Of a stretch of DNA of 64,000 nt, positions 39,627 to 50,993 are shown piece by piece. A model generated the notes under the pieces. The model did not search any database, was not told the DNA's origin, and saw only the letters and a list, made by a program, of their open reading frames with translations. Position numbers and translations under genes: made by a program. Position 1 is the first letter of the stretch. Each line of letters starts with the position of its first letter. Source of the stretch: Microthrixaceae bacterium (lineage in GTDB: Bacteria; Actinomycetota; Acidimicrobiia; Acidimicrobiales; Microtrichaceae); assembly GCA_027493675.1 (NCBI GenBank), contig JAOSKI010000012.1, positions 62,001 through 126,000 on the forward strand, read 5' to 3'.

Positions 39627-42600
39627 GTGGGCTACAACAATCCTCCGGTTCCATGGGGTGAGATCGAACGCCGGCTCTCGGACCGGCACACGTCCTCCCT
39701 GCGCCGCTCCGGTGCACCGCGCACGGGTCGGGCTGCTGCGGGCCGTGACCGGTCACGCTCCTATGCCGAGCTGCACTGCCACTCGGCGTTCTCCTTCCTC
39801 GACGGTTCCTCCATGCCCGAGGACCTGGTCGAGGAAGCCGCCAGGTTGGGCCTTGAGGCGCTGGCCCTGACCGACCACCACGGCCTCTACGGGGTGGTGC
39901 GCTTCGCGCAGGCCGCCCGGACCGCCGGGATGCCCAGCGTGTTCGGCGCCGAGGTGACCATCGGGTCCACGGCAGCCCGACAGGGGCCACCGGACCCCGA
40001 TGGTCGCCATCTGGTGATCCTGGCCCGTGACCCGACCGGGTACGCCCAGTTGTCGACGTTGCTCTCGAAGGCCCAGATGGCAGGGGAGAAGGGTCGGCCG
40101 CGACTCGGCTTCGCTGACATCGCCGGGGCTGCATCGGGGCGGGCACGGGGCCACTGGGCGGTGCTCACCGGTTGTCGCAAGGGGACGGTCCCCTCCGCGC
40201 TGGTGGGCGCGGGCCGACCGCTGCCGACCGGGAGCTGCGGACCCTGGTGGCGGCTTTCGGCGTCGACAACACCTTCGTGGAGCTGTGGGATCACGGCAAC
40301 CCTCTCGACTCGAGCCGCAACGACGCCCTGGTCCACCTGGCCGTGAGCGTGGGTGTGCAACCGGTGGTCACCAACAACGTGCACTATGCGACCCCCTCAC
40401 AGCGTCGCCTTGCAGGAGCCATGGCAGCGGTCCGCGCCAGGCGGTCCATGGAGGAGCTCGACGGATGGCTGCCTGCTGCGGGCATGGCCCATCTGCGCTC
40501 CCCGGCTGAACAGCACAGGCGCTTCGCCCGCTATCCGGGCACGGTCGCTGCTGCGGCCGATCTGGGTAGGAGCTGTGCTTTCGACCTGTCGCTCGTGGCG
40601 CCCTCCCTGCCGCCGTTCCCGTGCCCACCGGGCGACGACGGCCTACCACGAAGCGAACCCGAGCACCTGCGGCACCTCACCGAGCAAGGTGCCACGAGGC
40701 GCTACGGGCCACGTCACGCGGAGCGGGTGCACGGAGCGTGGGCGCAGATCGACCACGAGCTCGACCTGATATCCGACCTCGGGTTCTGCGGGTACTTCCT
40801 GGTGGTGTGGGATCTGGTGGAGTTCTGCCGGGCCAACGACATCCTCTGCCAAGGCCGTGGGTCCGCGGCCAACTCGGCGGTCTGCTACGCACTCGGGATA
40901 ACCAACGCCGACGCTGTGGGGCTGGGCCTGCTGTTCGAACGCTTCATGTCGCCCGAGCGCGAAGGCCCACCCGACATCGACATCGACATCGAGTCCGGCC
41001 GTCGTGAGGAGGTCATCCAGTACGTCTACGAGCGCCATGGGCGCAGCCACGCCGCCCAGGTGGCGAACGTGATCACCTACCGGGCCCGCTCCGCGGTTCG
41101 TGACGCGGCCCGGGCACTGGGTTCTCAGCGGGCCACCAGGACGCTTTCTCCAAGCATGTCGACCGGTCCGCCGGGGAGGTGGGCGTAGCACCGTGCCCGC
41201 CGGGGAGGCGGTGGTTACGGCCGCTGTGGGGAGGGGCCCCGCATTGCGGAGGAGGTGGGCGCGGTGCGTAGCACCCGGGTGCCCGCCGGGGAGGCGATGC
41301 CAGTACCACCCTCGGTGCTGGAGCTCGCAGGTGAGCTCGAGGACCTTCCCCGCCACCTGGGGATCCATTCGGGGGGCATGGTGATCTGTGATCGCCCGGT
41401 GGTGGAGGTGTGCCCCACCGAGTGGGCGCATGGAGAACCGTTCGGTGTTGCAATGGGACAAGGACGACTGTGCGGCGGCCGGGCTGGTCAAGTTCGACCT
41501 GCTGGGCCTCGGGATGCTCTCGGCCATCCACTACGCCATCGACCTGATCGACGAGCACCATGGCGTGACGGTCGACCTGGCGATGCTGCCCCAGCAGGAC
41601 GAGGTCTACGAGATGCTGTGCCGGGCCGACACCGTGGGGTGTTCCAAGTGGAGTCCCGTGCCCAGATGGCGACATTGCCACGACTCGCTCCCAGGTGCTT
41701 CTACGACCTGGTGGTGGAGGTGGCACTCATCCGTCCAGGCCCCATCCAGGGGGATCGGTGCACCCCTACATCCGCCGGCGCAAAGGCGAGGAGCCCGTCA
41801 CCTACCTGCATCCGCTGCTCCGCAACTCCTTGGAGAAGACCCTCGGGGTGCCGTTGTTCCAGGAGCAGCTCATGCAGATGGCGATCGACGTCGCGGGGTT
41901 CAGCGCAGCGGAGGCCGACAGGCTCCGCCAGGCGATGGCATCCAAGCGTTCGGAGCGCCGGATGGCCGAACTACGAGAGCGCTTCGACGCAGGCCTGGCT
42001 CGCAACGGCATCACCGGGGATGTGGCGGTCGCCATCTGGGAGAAGCTGGCGCGTTCGCCAACTACGGCTTCCCCGAGTCTCACTCGGTGAGCTTCGCCTA
42101 CCTGGTCTATGCGTCGTCGTGGCTCAAGTACCACTATCCGGCGGCGTTCTGTGCCGCTCTGCTCAACGCACAGCCGATGGGGTTCTACTCGCCGCAGTCG
42201 CTCACCCAGGATGCGCGTCGTCACGGCGTGAAGGTCCTCACCCCCGACCTTCACGCGTCGGGTTGGAACACCACCCTCGAGCAGCCACCCACCCCGCAGC
42301 CACCCACCCCGCCGGCGCCCACCCCGCCGGCGCCCACCCCGGACCGGCGAACTGCAGGGTCTCAGCCACCGATGCGGTGCACCAGGCCATTCAGTTCGCC
42401 GGTGAGGGGCGGGTACGTGACGATTCACGTCCCGAGACCTGGGGATGGGGAGGGCCGGCTGTTCGCCTGGGACTGTCCTCGGTGCGGGGCATCGGCGACG
42501 ACCTGGCCCGCGAGATCGTGTCCCACGGTCCGTATTCGAGTCCCGACGAACTGGCTCGGAGGGTCGGCCTCGACCGCACCCGGCTGGAGGCACTGGCCAC

Positions 42601-43165
42601 CGCAGGCGCGTTCGGCTGCTTCGAGAGCGACGACGGCCGGCCACTGGAGCGCCGCGAGGCCCTGTGGGTGGCCGGCGCAGCGGCGAGGTCCCGCCCCGGT
42701 CGGCTGCCCGGAGTGGTGGAGGGGATCCATGCGCCCCGCCTGCCGGGCATGGACGACCGCGAGACGGCCACCGCAGACCTATGGGCGACCGGGGTGGCCC
42801 CCGATGGCCATCCGACGCGCTTCCTGCGCAAGGAGCTCACATGCAGGGGAGTGGTGCCTGTGATGGAGCTAGCGGAGCATCCCGATGGCGAGCGGATCAG
42901 GGTCGCCGGTGTGGTCACGCACCGGCAACGTCCCGAGACCGCCGGGGGCATCACGTTCGTGAACCTTGAGGACGAGACCGGCCTTGTCAACGTGGTGTGC
43001 TCGCCGGGCTGCTGGCAGCGCTACCGGGCAGTCGCCGTGGGTGCTCCGGCGCTGCTGGTGCGGGGGATGTTGGAGCGTAGCGCCGACGGCGTTATCAACG
43101 TGGTGGCCGACCGCCTCGACGTGCTCCCGGTGCCCACCACCGTGCGGTCGCGTGACTTCCGCTGA
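39627..43165 (+). CDS. dnaE2: Error-prone DNA polymerase DnaE2 (ImuC)
   Basis: Family C translesion polymerase of about 1180 residues. The PHP domain begins [20 protein letters not shown] and has [10 protein letters not shown]. The palm has [16 protein letters not shown] and [20 protein letters not shown]. Then come [37 protein letters not shown] and [19 protein letters not shown]. The HhH segment [20 protein letters not shown] and a C-terminal OB fold ([20 protein letters not shown]) follow. Frame breaks near 40210, 41130, 41440, 41650, 41750, 42060 and 42300. Two insertions relative to the family carry repeats (41178-41295 and about 42285-42403). Confidence 0.9.
41178..41295 (+). repeat. 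Imperfect direct repeat inside dnaE2
   Basis: Two copies of a unit of about 40 bp, beginning ggaggtgggcg and ending gtgcccgccggggaggcg, lie about 72 bp apart. They fill a stretch of about 30 residues that DnaE2 normally lacks, before [16 protein letters not shown]. Confidence 0.7.
42285..42403 (+). repeat. C-rich tandem repeat plus A-like palindrome (A4) inside dnaE2
   Basis: Repeats of cccaccccgccggcg (42285-42342) are followed by 12-bp arms accggcgaactg (42343-42354) and cagttcgccggt (42392-42403), with a small inner hairpin ccaccg/cggtg. The gcgaactg...cagttcgc ends and the adjoining C/G-rich repeat match family A elements, but the interior differs. Confidence 0.7.
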
Positions 43166-43224
43166 CAGCGGTCGTCGGCGACCGTTGCAACCCGCGGGCA
43201 GTGCCTCCTTGGCAGGTGCTCCGC

Positions 43225-45824
43225 TCAGCGCTTGGCCGCCATGGCCTTCTCGAGGGCCTTGGCCTCCGCCTCGGAGCGGGGAACGTCGATGAAGGGCTCG
43301 TCCTTGTGCTCGATCATGCCCTTGGAGACCCAGTTGCGCTTGTCGGCCCACACGATCAGCGGTGGAAGCACGACCAGGGCCGCCAACAGGGCGATGGCGA
43401 TCTTGAGGGCCACGAAGATGCCGAAGCTGCGCAGCAGGGGCAGCGAGGAGAAGGCGATCACGCCCACACCCGCGATGGCCGTCATCGCCGACACGATGAA
43501 CGCCCTGCCCGTGCGTGACGCGGTCACGTCGATGGCCTCACGTGACTCGAGGCCCTTGCGTCGTTCCTCGATGTAGCGCAGCACGATCAGCGAGGTGAAC
43601 TCGGTGCAGGTCGCTACCACGAGTGGGCCGCTGATGGCGGTCATCGGCGACAGCTCGATGCCGAACAGGTAGACGGCGATTGTGGCGACACCCGATGCGA
43701 TGAGCACGGGCACCATCGAGAGGATCGCCCGGGTGAAGCTGCGCAGCCTGACCCACAGGAACAGGAACACCAGCCCTGCGGCGGCCCAGGTGAGCTGCAC
43801 AAGGTTGGCCTCGAGGTTCTCGAGCAGCCCCACGCCCAGCACAGCGAGGCCCGATGGCGTGGCCGAGATGCCCTCGGGAACCTCCTGTACCTCCATGTCG
43901 TCCACCACGATCTTCTGCTGTTCGAGGGTGGCAGCCTTGGTGAAGAAGATCAGGTTCATGGCGGCGCCGTCGAGGGCCATGGTGCTCAACTGGATGTCCT
44001 TGGGCGCGATGTCCCAGGCGGCCTGCACGGTCTCCGCCAGTGGTGTCTCGTGAACGGCTCCGGGGACCTCGGTCAGGTCCGCCACGGTGGCCACGATGCT
44101 CGTGCCGTACGCGAGCTGGTCCTTGTGCTTCTCGGTCATCGAGGTGGTGAAGTCGTCCGCGAAGTCGATCGCAGCCTGGTTGGCCAGCAGGTTGCTGTCG
44201 TCGTCAGAGGTCACGAAGACCCCGAGCTCGGAGGCGCCTCCGATCTGGTCCTCCACCTCGTGGATGTCGTGGATGGTGTCGGTGTTGAGGGTTGAGCCAC
44301 TTGATCGGGTCGGTCTCCAACTCGAGCTTCGGCTCCACTGCGCTGCCGATCACGAACACGGCCACGGCCGCCACGATCAGCCCGATCGCCATCCCCGGAG
44401 GGGCACTGCCCAGCCACACCACCAACTTGCCCATCTTCCCGGTGCTGAAGTTGCCCGTGGGGGTCGGGCTCTTGTACTCGCGGATGCCGAGGATGGCCAA
44501 GGGGTTGATGATCGAACTGATGCAGATCGCGACGATCCCCACAGTCAGCAGCCAGCCGAACTTCGCGGATCATCGGCACGTGCGAGAGCTGGATGGCCAG
44601 GAAGGCGAACACGGCATCGAAGGTCACCACGAGCAGTGCCGGGCCGAGGCCACGGGCCGCCTCCTGGATGGGGTGCGGGGCCCTGTCGATGCGCACCTCC
44701 TCCTCGATGCGGCTGTGCATCTGGATGGCGTAGTCGATGCCAATCCCCAGCATCACGGGCAGGCCGGCGATAGTGACCAGGGTGAGTGGGATGCCGATGA
44801 AGCCGGCCAGTCCGAAGGCCCAGACGATTCCCACGAGCACCACCCCGAGTGGCAGCAGGCGCCACCTCACGTGGAAGAACAGCATGAGGATCGCGATCAT
44901 CACCGCCACCGCGATGCCGCCCAGGGTGAGCATTCCGCCCATGAGGTAGTCGTTGATGTCCTTCAGCAGCAGCGACGCACCAGCGGTGGTCGTGGAGGCG
45001 TTCGGAACCTCCAGTGTGCCTGCGATCTCCTTTCCGGCCATGGCCGACTCACCGTCGGTCTTGATGTCCTGGTTGCCGTCGAAGCGGGCCACCAACACCG
45101 CGTGCTCGGAGTCGGGGAAGAACGGCAGCAGGGCCTTGCGGATGATCTTGGGGCCGGTTCCCACCAGGAGCGGACCACCTGGCTGCGGGTTCGGGCAGCT
45201 CGCCACCTCGTCGCCGGTGGCGGGCCGGGTGGTCTTGCAGAACTCGTTGGTGTACAGCAGGAACTGCGCGTACGCCTGGTCGGTCACCACGTGGCGGTCG
45301 GGGGGTATGGCCAACAGGCGCCCCGACGACACGAGCAGGTCGTCGTCGCGGGCCTTCGCGCTCTCGGTGTCACCGCGGGCCTTTGCCTGCTCAGCCGCTT
45401 CGGACAGCGCCTTGGTGCCCACGGCATCGAAGACCGTGCCACCCTCGGGGGCCTTGACCAGATCGGCGGAGAACTGCATCGCGGAGACGGGGCTGATCAC
45501 GTTCATGACGTGGCTCGAGTCGCGCATCTCGTCGGCCACGCGTTCCAGCTCGGCCACGGTCTCGGGATCGAACATCTCGTCGATGGAGTGGCCCTCGTCC
45601 ATCGTGATGGCGGTCAGCAGTGCGTTGCCGCCGAAGAGCTCCTGGTACTCGATGTTGTCGTCGTAGAGCTGCGAGCCTTCCTGGATGTAGCTGTCCTGAC
45701 CCGTCGCGAACTCGATCCGGGTGATTCCGAGAGCGAGGACGACGGTGAAGACCAGGCCGATGGCGGTGACCATGCCTGCATGTCGTCCCAGGTTGACCGC
45801 CAACCAGGACCAGAAGCGTTGCAT
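43225..45824 (-). CDS. RND-superfamily transporter (MMPL/HAE3-like)
   Basis: Large inner-membrane exporter of about 866 residues with two repeats of one helix, an extracellular loop and a five-helix bundle. The first half begins FWSWLAVNLGRHAGMVTAIG; GIPLTLVTIAGLPVMLGIGI then DYAIQMHSRIEEE is the TM4 region. The second half ends with GRAFIVSAMTAIAGVGVIAF and FSSLPLLRSFGIFVALKIAI. A paired cysteine loop (EFCKTTRP, VASCPNP) lies in the first ectodomain. Frame breaks near 44565 and 44290. M at 45824 has AAGGTG upstream. Probably a lipid or hydrophobe exporter; cargo unknown. Confidence 0.83.
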
Positions 45825-46069
45825 CACCTTGTATTGCCCCCTTGAGCGCCTCGCGGATGTCCGCCGAACACGGCGAACCAGCCAGACCATACCGGCCTGA
45901 CATCACCGGCGTTCGTATTTTCGCCATGTCGTCCGTCCTGCCGGGTCAGATCGAAATCCGGTCGTGGATCCCTGCAATTCGTCGAATGCGTCGGTAGCGT
46001 GGACGGTGCCGATCGGGGGTGGTGCTCTCAATGGTCGCCCTCCCCACCCCTCAACCCAGGAGATCTCCA

Positions 46070-46808
46070 ATGCCCATCATCGGATCGCTCTTCCAGGATT
46101 ACAGCGAGACCACAGGTCAGGATCCCTTCACCCACCAGAACAAGAAGCTCCTCAAGGTGCAGATGGGGTTCGGTCCGGTGTTCGCCAAGCTCGGCTCGAT
46201 GGTGGCCTACCAGGGCGACGTGCGGTTCCAGAACACCGGATCCGGCGGGCTCAACAAGATGCTCAAGGCGAAGATGACCGGTGAGGGCGTCAACATGATG
46301 CAGTGCGGAGGGCACCGGCGAGCTGTTCCTCGCGGACATGGCGTCGGAGATCCAGATCTTCTACCTCGACAACGACACGGTGTCGATCAACGGTGGGAAC
46401 GTGCTGGCCTTCTCCGCTTCGATCGAATGGGACATCAAGCGGGTCAACGCCGGTAGGGCGTCGATGATGGCGGGAGGTCTGTTCAACGTCGAGCTCCGCG
46501 GGACGGGATACGTGGCGGTCACCACCAAGGGTGACCCTGTGGCACTCGACGTGGCCGGTGCGCCCACGTTCGCCGATGCCCAGGCCGTGGTGATGTGGAC
46601 CTCGGGTGTTTCGATGGACATAAGGGTCGACACCGGCGGGTTGAAGTCGATGCTGCGTGGCGGTACGGGCGAGCTCGTTCAGATAGCCTTCGGCGGTCAG
46701 GGCTACGTGTTGGTGCAACCTGCCGAGAGCGTGGTCGACGGTGGACACCAGGCCCAGCAGCAGTCCAGCGGTGGAGGAGGCCTGATGGGCACCCTCATGG
46801 GCGGCTGA
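46070..46808 (+). CDS. AIM24-family protein
   Basis: About 246 residues of the AIM24 beta-helical fold. Start MPIIGSLFQDYSETTGQDPF; LLKVQMGFGPVFAKLGSMVA is typical of the family, as are NGGNVLAFSASIEWDIKRVN, GTGYVAVTTKGDPVALDV and a Gly-rich tail LMGTLMGG. One frame break near 46305, in a run of G bases. AGGAG precedes the ATG, and a TAGCGT box at 45995 implies a leader of about 60 nt. Bacterial function is not established. Confidence 0.85.
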
Positions 46809-46899
46809 TCTCCCGAGACCGAGGGAAGATCGCCGCATCGACGGCCTCCGATCGGGGCGACGCTCAGGTGGCGCCAAGGAATGCCGATCTTGAGGGGGT

Positions 46900-48303
46900 A
46901 TGGCGAATGACATCCGCGCTCGTACTCCAGGTAGCCTCGTCGCTCTGATCGGCTCAGCCGCCTTGGTGTTGATCACACTCGGTGCCCCGACGGCCGCCGC
47001 GGGCGAGAGCGACCCGTCGGGCGACGTCGAACCCAGTGTCTCGGGCTCCGAGGCGAGCGCCGCAGGTGGAGCCGCTGCGCGCCGGGAGGCCGAGGTGCGC
47101 AGTGCGTCGGCTGACCGGGGAGGCGGTGGAGGCGTCGGTCGCGTCACTTCAGGTGGACAGGGCCGCAGCGCGCTCACAGCTCCACCGCGGCCAAGGCCGC
47201 CCGTGACCATCAGTTCGACCGCTGGGCCCTGACCCACCTCGCTGCCCAGGCGGCCCAGGAGAGGATGCAGGCCTCCTCCAGGGCGGCTGAGGCTGCCCGT
47301 CAGGAGGTGGTCGCTGCTCAGCAGCGCGTGCGTGAGTACGCCATGGAGGCGTTCATGAACCCACCGGCGATGGGGTCCATGGCGGTCCTGGCCGTGGGTG
47401 ACGCGGAGCAGGCCTCGCGGGCACACGACCTGGATCTCCATCACCGCGGATGACAGGGGTCGTGTCGTGGACGAGCTCTCAGGTGCCCGGCATGCCGCAG
47501 AGCGCGCGGCAGGGGTCGCCAGGGATGCTGCAGTCTCGGCGGCGGAGAAGGATGCGGCAGCGAAGTCCGAGCTCGATTCTCTCGAGGCGTCCGTGCGCGC
47601 CCAGGAGCGGCTCGCCGCACAGATCGATCAACGTCTCGACAGCGCCCTTGCCGAGGCAGCGGCACTGCGGGAGGTCGATGAGCGGGCCGCGCAGGCGATG
47701 GAGGACGAGGAGGTGGCCCTCGCAGGTGAGTCGAAGGCCGCGTTGCAGGGACAGGAGGGGGACGACGTGAGGGGCGACCGAGGGGTCACGACGGGTGCGT
47801 CGAGCGTGTCCTCGGTCAAAGGCAACGCCACTTCGTCAGGGAAGCCGAAGGCGAACAGCACCGCACCGAAGTCCTCGGGCTCATCGTCCCCGCCGCCGGG
47901 AACGGTCACATGGAGCGACGTGACCAAGGTCGGCTCCTTCTGGGTCCACCGGAGCATTGCCTCCAATGTGCAGGGGCTGCTCTCCGCCGCCTCCGCTGCC
48001 GGCTTCAACCTGACGGGTGGAGGCTTCCGCGACCCCGCTTCGCAGATCGCATTGCGCAGGGCCCACTGCGGTACGTCGTACTACGACATCTACCAGAGGC
48101 CTGCATCGCAGTGCTCTCCGCCCACTGCCATTCCTGGTCGCTCCATGCACGAACAGGGCCGCGCTCTCGACATCAAGTCCGGTGGCGTGCTCATTACGTC
48201 GCGATCCAGCGCGGCGTTCCAGTGGTTGGCCGCCAACGCGGCGCGCTACGGCTTCTACAACCTGCCCTCGGAGCCGTGGCACTGGTCCACCAACGGCACC
48301 TGA
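46900..48303 (+). CDS. Secreted M15-family D-Ala-D-Ala carboxypeptidase with coiled coil
   Basis: About 465 residues. Signal peptide SLVALIGSAALVLITLGAPT. A long Ala/Glu/Arg-rich coiled coil (about 47050-47760) and a low-complexity Ser/Pro linker follow, then the peptidase domain. Zinc and catalytic motifs are SMHEQGRALDI and EPWHWSTNG. The arrangement, coiled coil plus peptidoglycan hydrolase, is like cell-division-associated hydrolases, where the coil serves regulation. Frame breaks near 47110 and 47200-47440. GAGGGGG precedes the ATG. It converges with the radical SAM gene across palindrome A2. Confidence 0.8.
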
Positions 48304-48315
48304 GTCCCCCCCCAA

Positions 48316-48368
48316 GCGAACTGTCCGGTGTGAGCCGCGGAAACCGCGGCTCACACCGGACAGTTGCG
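48316..48368. repeat. Family A palindrome, copy A2 (53 bp), between convergent genes
   Basis: Arms aactgtccggtgtgagccgc... and their exact complement close on a 3-nt loop, giving 22 perfect base pairs. It is in opposite orientation to A1 and A3. C8 precedes it and a G-rich stretch follows. Confidence 0.92.
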
Positions 48369-48397
48369 GCACAGGGTGGCGGTAAGGGGGTGGGGCG

Positions 48398-49727
48398 TCA
48401 GCGGCCGTGGCAGCGCTTGAACTTGGCCCCGCTGCCGCAGGGACACAGGTCGTTGCGTCCCACGCTGGCGAAGCGCCGTGACTCCTCGGCGGCGAGCAGG
48501 GTCATCACCTCGGGTGCGTCGCGGCCGGCGCGCAACAGGGCGGCCATCTGCTTCATGGGCGGATCGGATGTGGGTGAAGAACGACTTGTATCCCGCGCAC
48601 AGGTAGTTGAGACCCTCCTCACCGTCGGGAGTGGTGCTGAAGCGGTTCCTGGGGCATTCCCGTTGCACACGAAGCGGACTTCGCAGTCCCGGCAGTACTG
48701 CGGCAGCGAGTCACGCTTTGCGTTGCCGAACTCGACCTGCTGATCGGAGCCCATCAGCTCGACCAGGTGGGTCTCGGTGATGTTGCCCACCAGGTGGTCG
48801 GGTTCCACGTAGTGGTCACAGGAGTACAGATCACCGTTGTGCTCGAGTGCGACCGCGGTGCCGCAGGTCTCCCTCAGGACGCACATCGAGGGTTGAACTC
48901 CCAGCCAGGACGCGAGGGCTTCGTCGAAGTGCCCGACGAACACCTTCCCAACGTCGTTGCGCACCCACTCGTCGAAGACCGTCGACAGGAACGACCCCCA
49001 CTGCTCGGGACCGACCGACCTGTCGGTGACCTGCGTCCCGGCGTTCACATACAGGGGTGCGTCCGCGGCGGCGGTGCTGGTCGTGGCGATCCGCGATCCG
49101 CACGGCCGTCTCGTCGACGCGCTCCACGACTGGGATGAACTGGATGAACTCGGCGGCCAGGTCGTCACGGAGGAACCGGTAGACCTCGAGTGGGTGCTCG
49201 GCGTTGGCGGAGTTGACGGTGCACAGCACGTTCAGGTCGACCTCGTGGCGGCGCAGGGCCTCGAGGCCGGCGACGACCCGATCGAAGGTGGGACGTCCTG
49301 CCTTGTCCACACGGTGGATGTCGTGCATGTCACGCGGGCCGTCGATGGAGATGCCGACCAGGAACCGGTTCTCCGCGAGGAACCGGGCCCACCGGTCGTC
49401 GATCAGCACGCCGTTGGTCTGGATCGTGAAGCTGACTGTCTGACCGGGCTGCCGGTAGTGGTGGGCGTGTGCGATCGCCCGTTCGAAGAACCCGATGCCC
49501 ATGAGCGTTGGTTCCCCGCCCTGGAAGGCGATCACCACCTCCTGTTGGGGTTGGCTCTCGATGGTCTGGCGGATGTAGCTCTCGAGCAGGTCGTCGGCCA
49601 TGCGGAACCGGTCGCCCGGATACAGCAGTTCCTTGGACAGGAAGAAGCAGTAGCTGCAGTCGAGGTTGCAGACGGCCCCGGTCGGCTTGGCCATCAGGTG
49701 GAACACCGCCGGCGCGTCGGCCGGCAT
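48398..49727 (-). CDS. Radical SAM/SPASM protein, anaerobic sulfatase-maturase type, with C-terminal SEC-C motif
   Basis: Iron-sulfur enzyme of about 443 residues. The radical SAM triad is [10 protein letters not shown] in [32 protein letters not shown] and [16 protein letters not shown] follow. SPASM cysteines occur in [20 protein letters not shown] and [16 protein letters not shown]. This set is that of formylglycine-generating anaerobic sulfatase maturases. The last 20 residues are a zinc-binding SEC-C motif [18 protein letters not shown]. No sulfatase gene is in the window. Frame breaks near 49120, 48655 and 48570. Confidence 0.82.
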
Positions 49728-49837
49728 CGTGGGCGGGAGCTCCGGGGTGAGCGCCTGGTGGGTGTGCTCAGCGATGTGCGGACCTCCCGTAGCGAAGGGA
49801 TTTCACGTGTTCCAGAGGGTGTCCGCGGGTTCGGGCG

Positions 49838-50743
49838 TCAGTTCCGGAGCCGGGCGAACAGCCGCAACATCTCGATGTATATCCACACCAGGGTGACCAT
49901 GAGCCCGAATGCCCCGTACCACTCCATGTAGGCCGGCAGGCCGGACTTGGAGCCGTTCTCGATGAAATCGAAGTCCAACAGCAGGTTGAACGAAGCGACG
50001 CCCACGATCACGAGGCTCAGCACGATGCCGAAGCCCCCGCCGCTGGTGCCGTAGACGAAGCCCATGTCCACGCCGAACAGCGACGCGATGAACGCAACGC
50101 CGTACATGACGAGTATGCCGAAGGTGGCTCCGATGATGGCCTTGGTCATACGGGGGGTGACCCGCAGGATGCGCAGGCCGTACAGGGCGAGCATGGCGAT
50201 GAACACGCCTGCGGTTCCTAGGATGGCCTGCACCACGATGCCGTTGAACTGGGCGTCGTAGAGATGGGAGATCGCACCGAGGACGAAACCCTCGAGCGCC
50301 GCGTAGCCCAGTCCCGTGAACCGGGCGGCCTTCGGCACGAAGGCCGTGACCATCGCCAGGACGAACGCGCCCAGCAGCGCCACGATGAGCATCCCCGGCT
50401 TGTCGAGGCTCGCGGTGATCGTTGGATCACCGGGCAGCGGGTTGAGCACTGGTGTCTCGGTGACGGTGGACCAGCCGTAGACACCCGTCGCCGCGGCCAC
50501 GACCAACAGCAGCAGCGTCGCCCATGCTGTGCCGCCGATGGTCATGGTGCGCCCGTCGGTGATGACCGGCCCTGCTGGGGCGTGCGATGCAAGGTCGGCA
50601 TCCAATGCCCCGGTGGCTGTTGCGTGACCCGCTTGTGCCCGTTCCCATTCCTGGGCGGGAGAGGGGAGCGTCGCAGTTGTGGTGCCGCCACCGTGGTTGG
50701 CCGGGTCGAAGGCCTTGTCGGTGAGGATGGGGTTGCGGGACAT
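49838..50743 (-). CDS. Bax inhibitor-1/YccA-like membrane protein
   Basis: 301 residues, uninterrupted, with seven hydrophobic helices after a hydrophilic N-terminus of about 75 residues. Family-like segments are YAALEGFVLGAISHLYDAQF, IIGATFGILVMYGVAFIASL and LLLDFDFIENGSKSGLPAYM then EWYGAFGLMVTLVWIYIEML. This is the actinobacterial Bax1-I subfamily. Members act as membrane proteins of uncertain transport role, with calcium leak proposed for some. Start 50743 is chosen as MSRNPILTD, the first Met with the usual N-terminus. Confidence 0.88.
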   Translation of the reverse strand: MSRNPILTDKAFDPANHGGGTTTATLPSPAQEWERAQAGHATATGALDADLASHAPAGPVITDGRTMTIGGTAWATLLLLVVAAATGVYGWSTVTETPVLNPLPGDPTITASLDKPGMLIVALLGAFVLAMVTAFVPKAARFTGLGYAALEGFVLGAISHLYDAQFNGIVVQAILGTAGVFIAMLALYGLRILRVTPRMTKAIIGATFGILVMYGVAFIASLFGVDMGFVYGTSGGGFGIVLSLVIVGVASFNLLLDFDFIENGSKSGLPAYMEWYGAFGLMVTLVWIYIEMLRLFARLRN

Positions 50744-50993
50744 CGTGGCGTCCTTCGTGGTCGGTCGTCTCGCGCGGTCGGCCGAATCGCGATCGTTGCA
50801 TGTTCGGCCGGAACACGGGTTCGGCTTGGGGCTTCCGATGATACCGCCCGCGCCCACCTGGCAGGTGTGCACCCGGAACCTGGTCCCGGTGGGCGCACGC
50901 GCCCGCAGGGCCACGTATCATGTCGGAAACCTATGGACACAGCTCTCATATGGCGTGCGCTATGGACGACCTGCGTGACAGGTGGCCTGCGCG

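Noticed and set aside
43966-45845. Long plus-strand frames opposite the RND transporter
   Set aside because: The minus strand encodes clear RND helices. The plus-strand translations are low-complexity shadows typical of GC-rich DNA.
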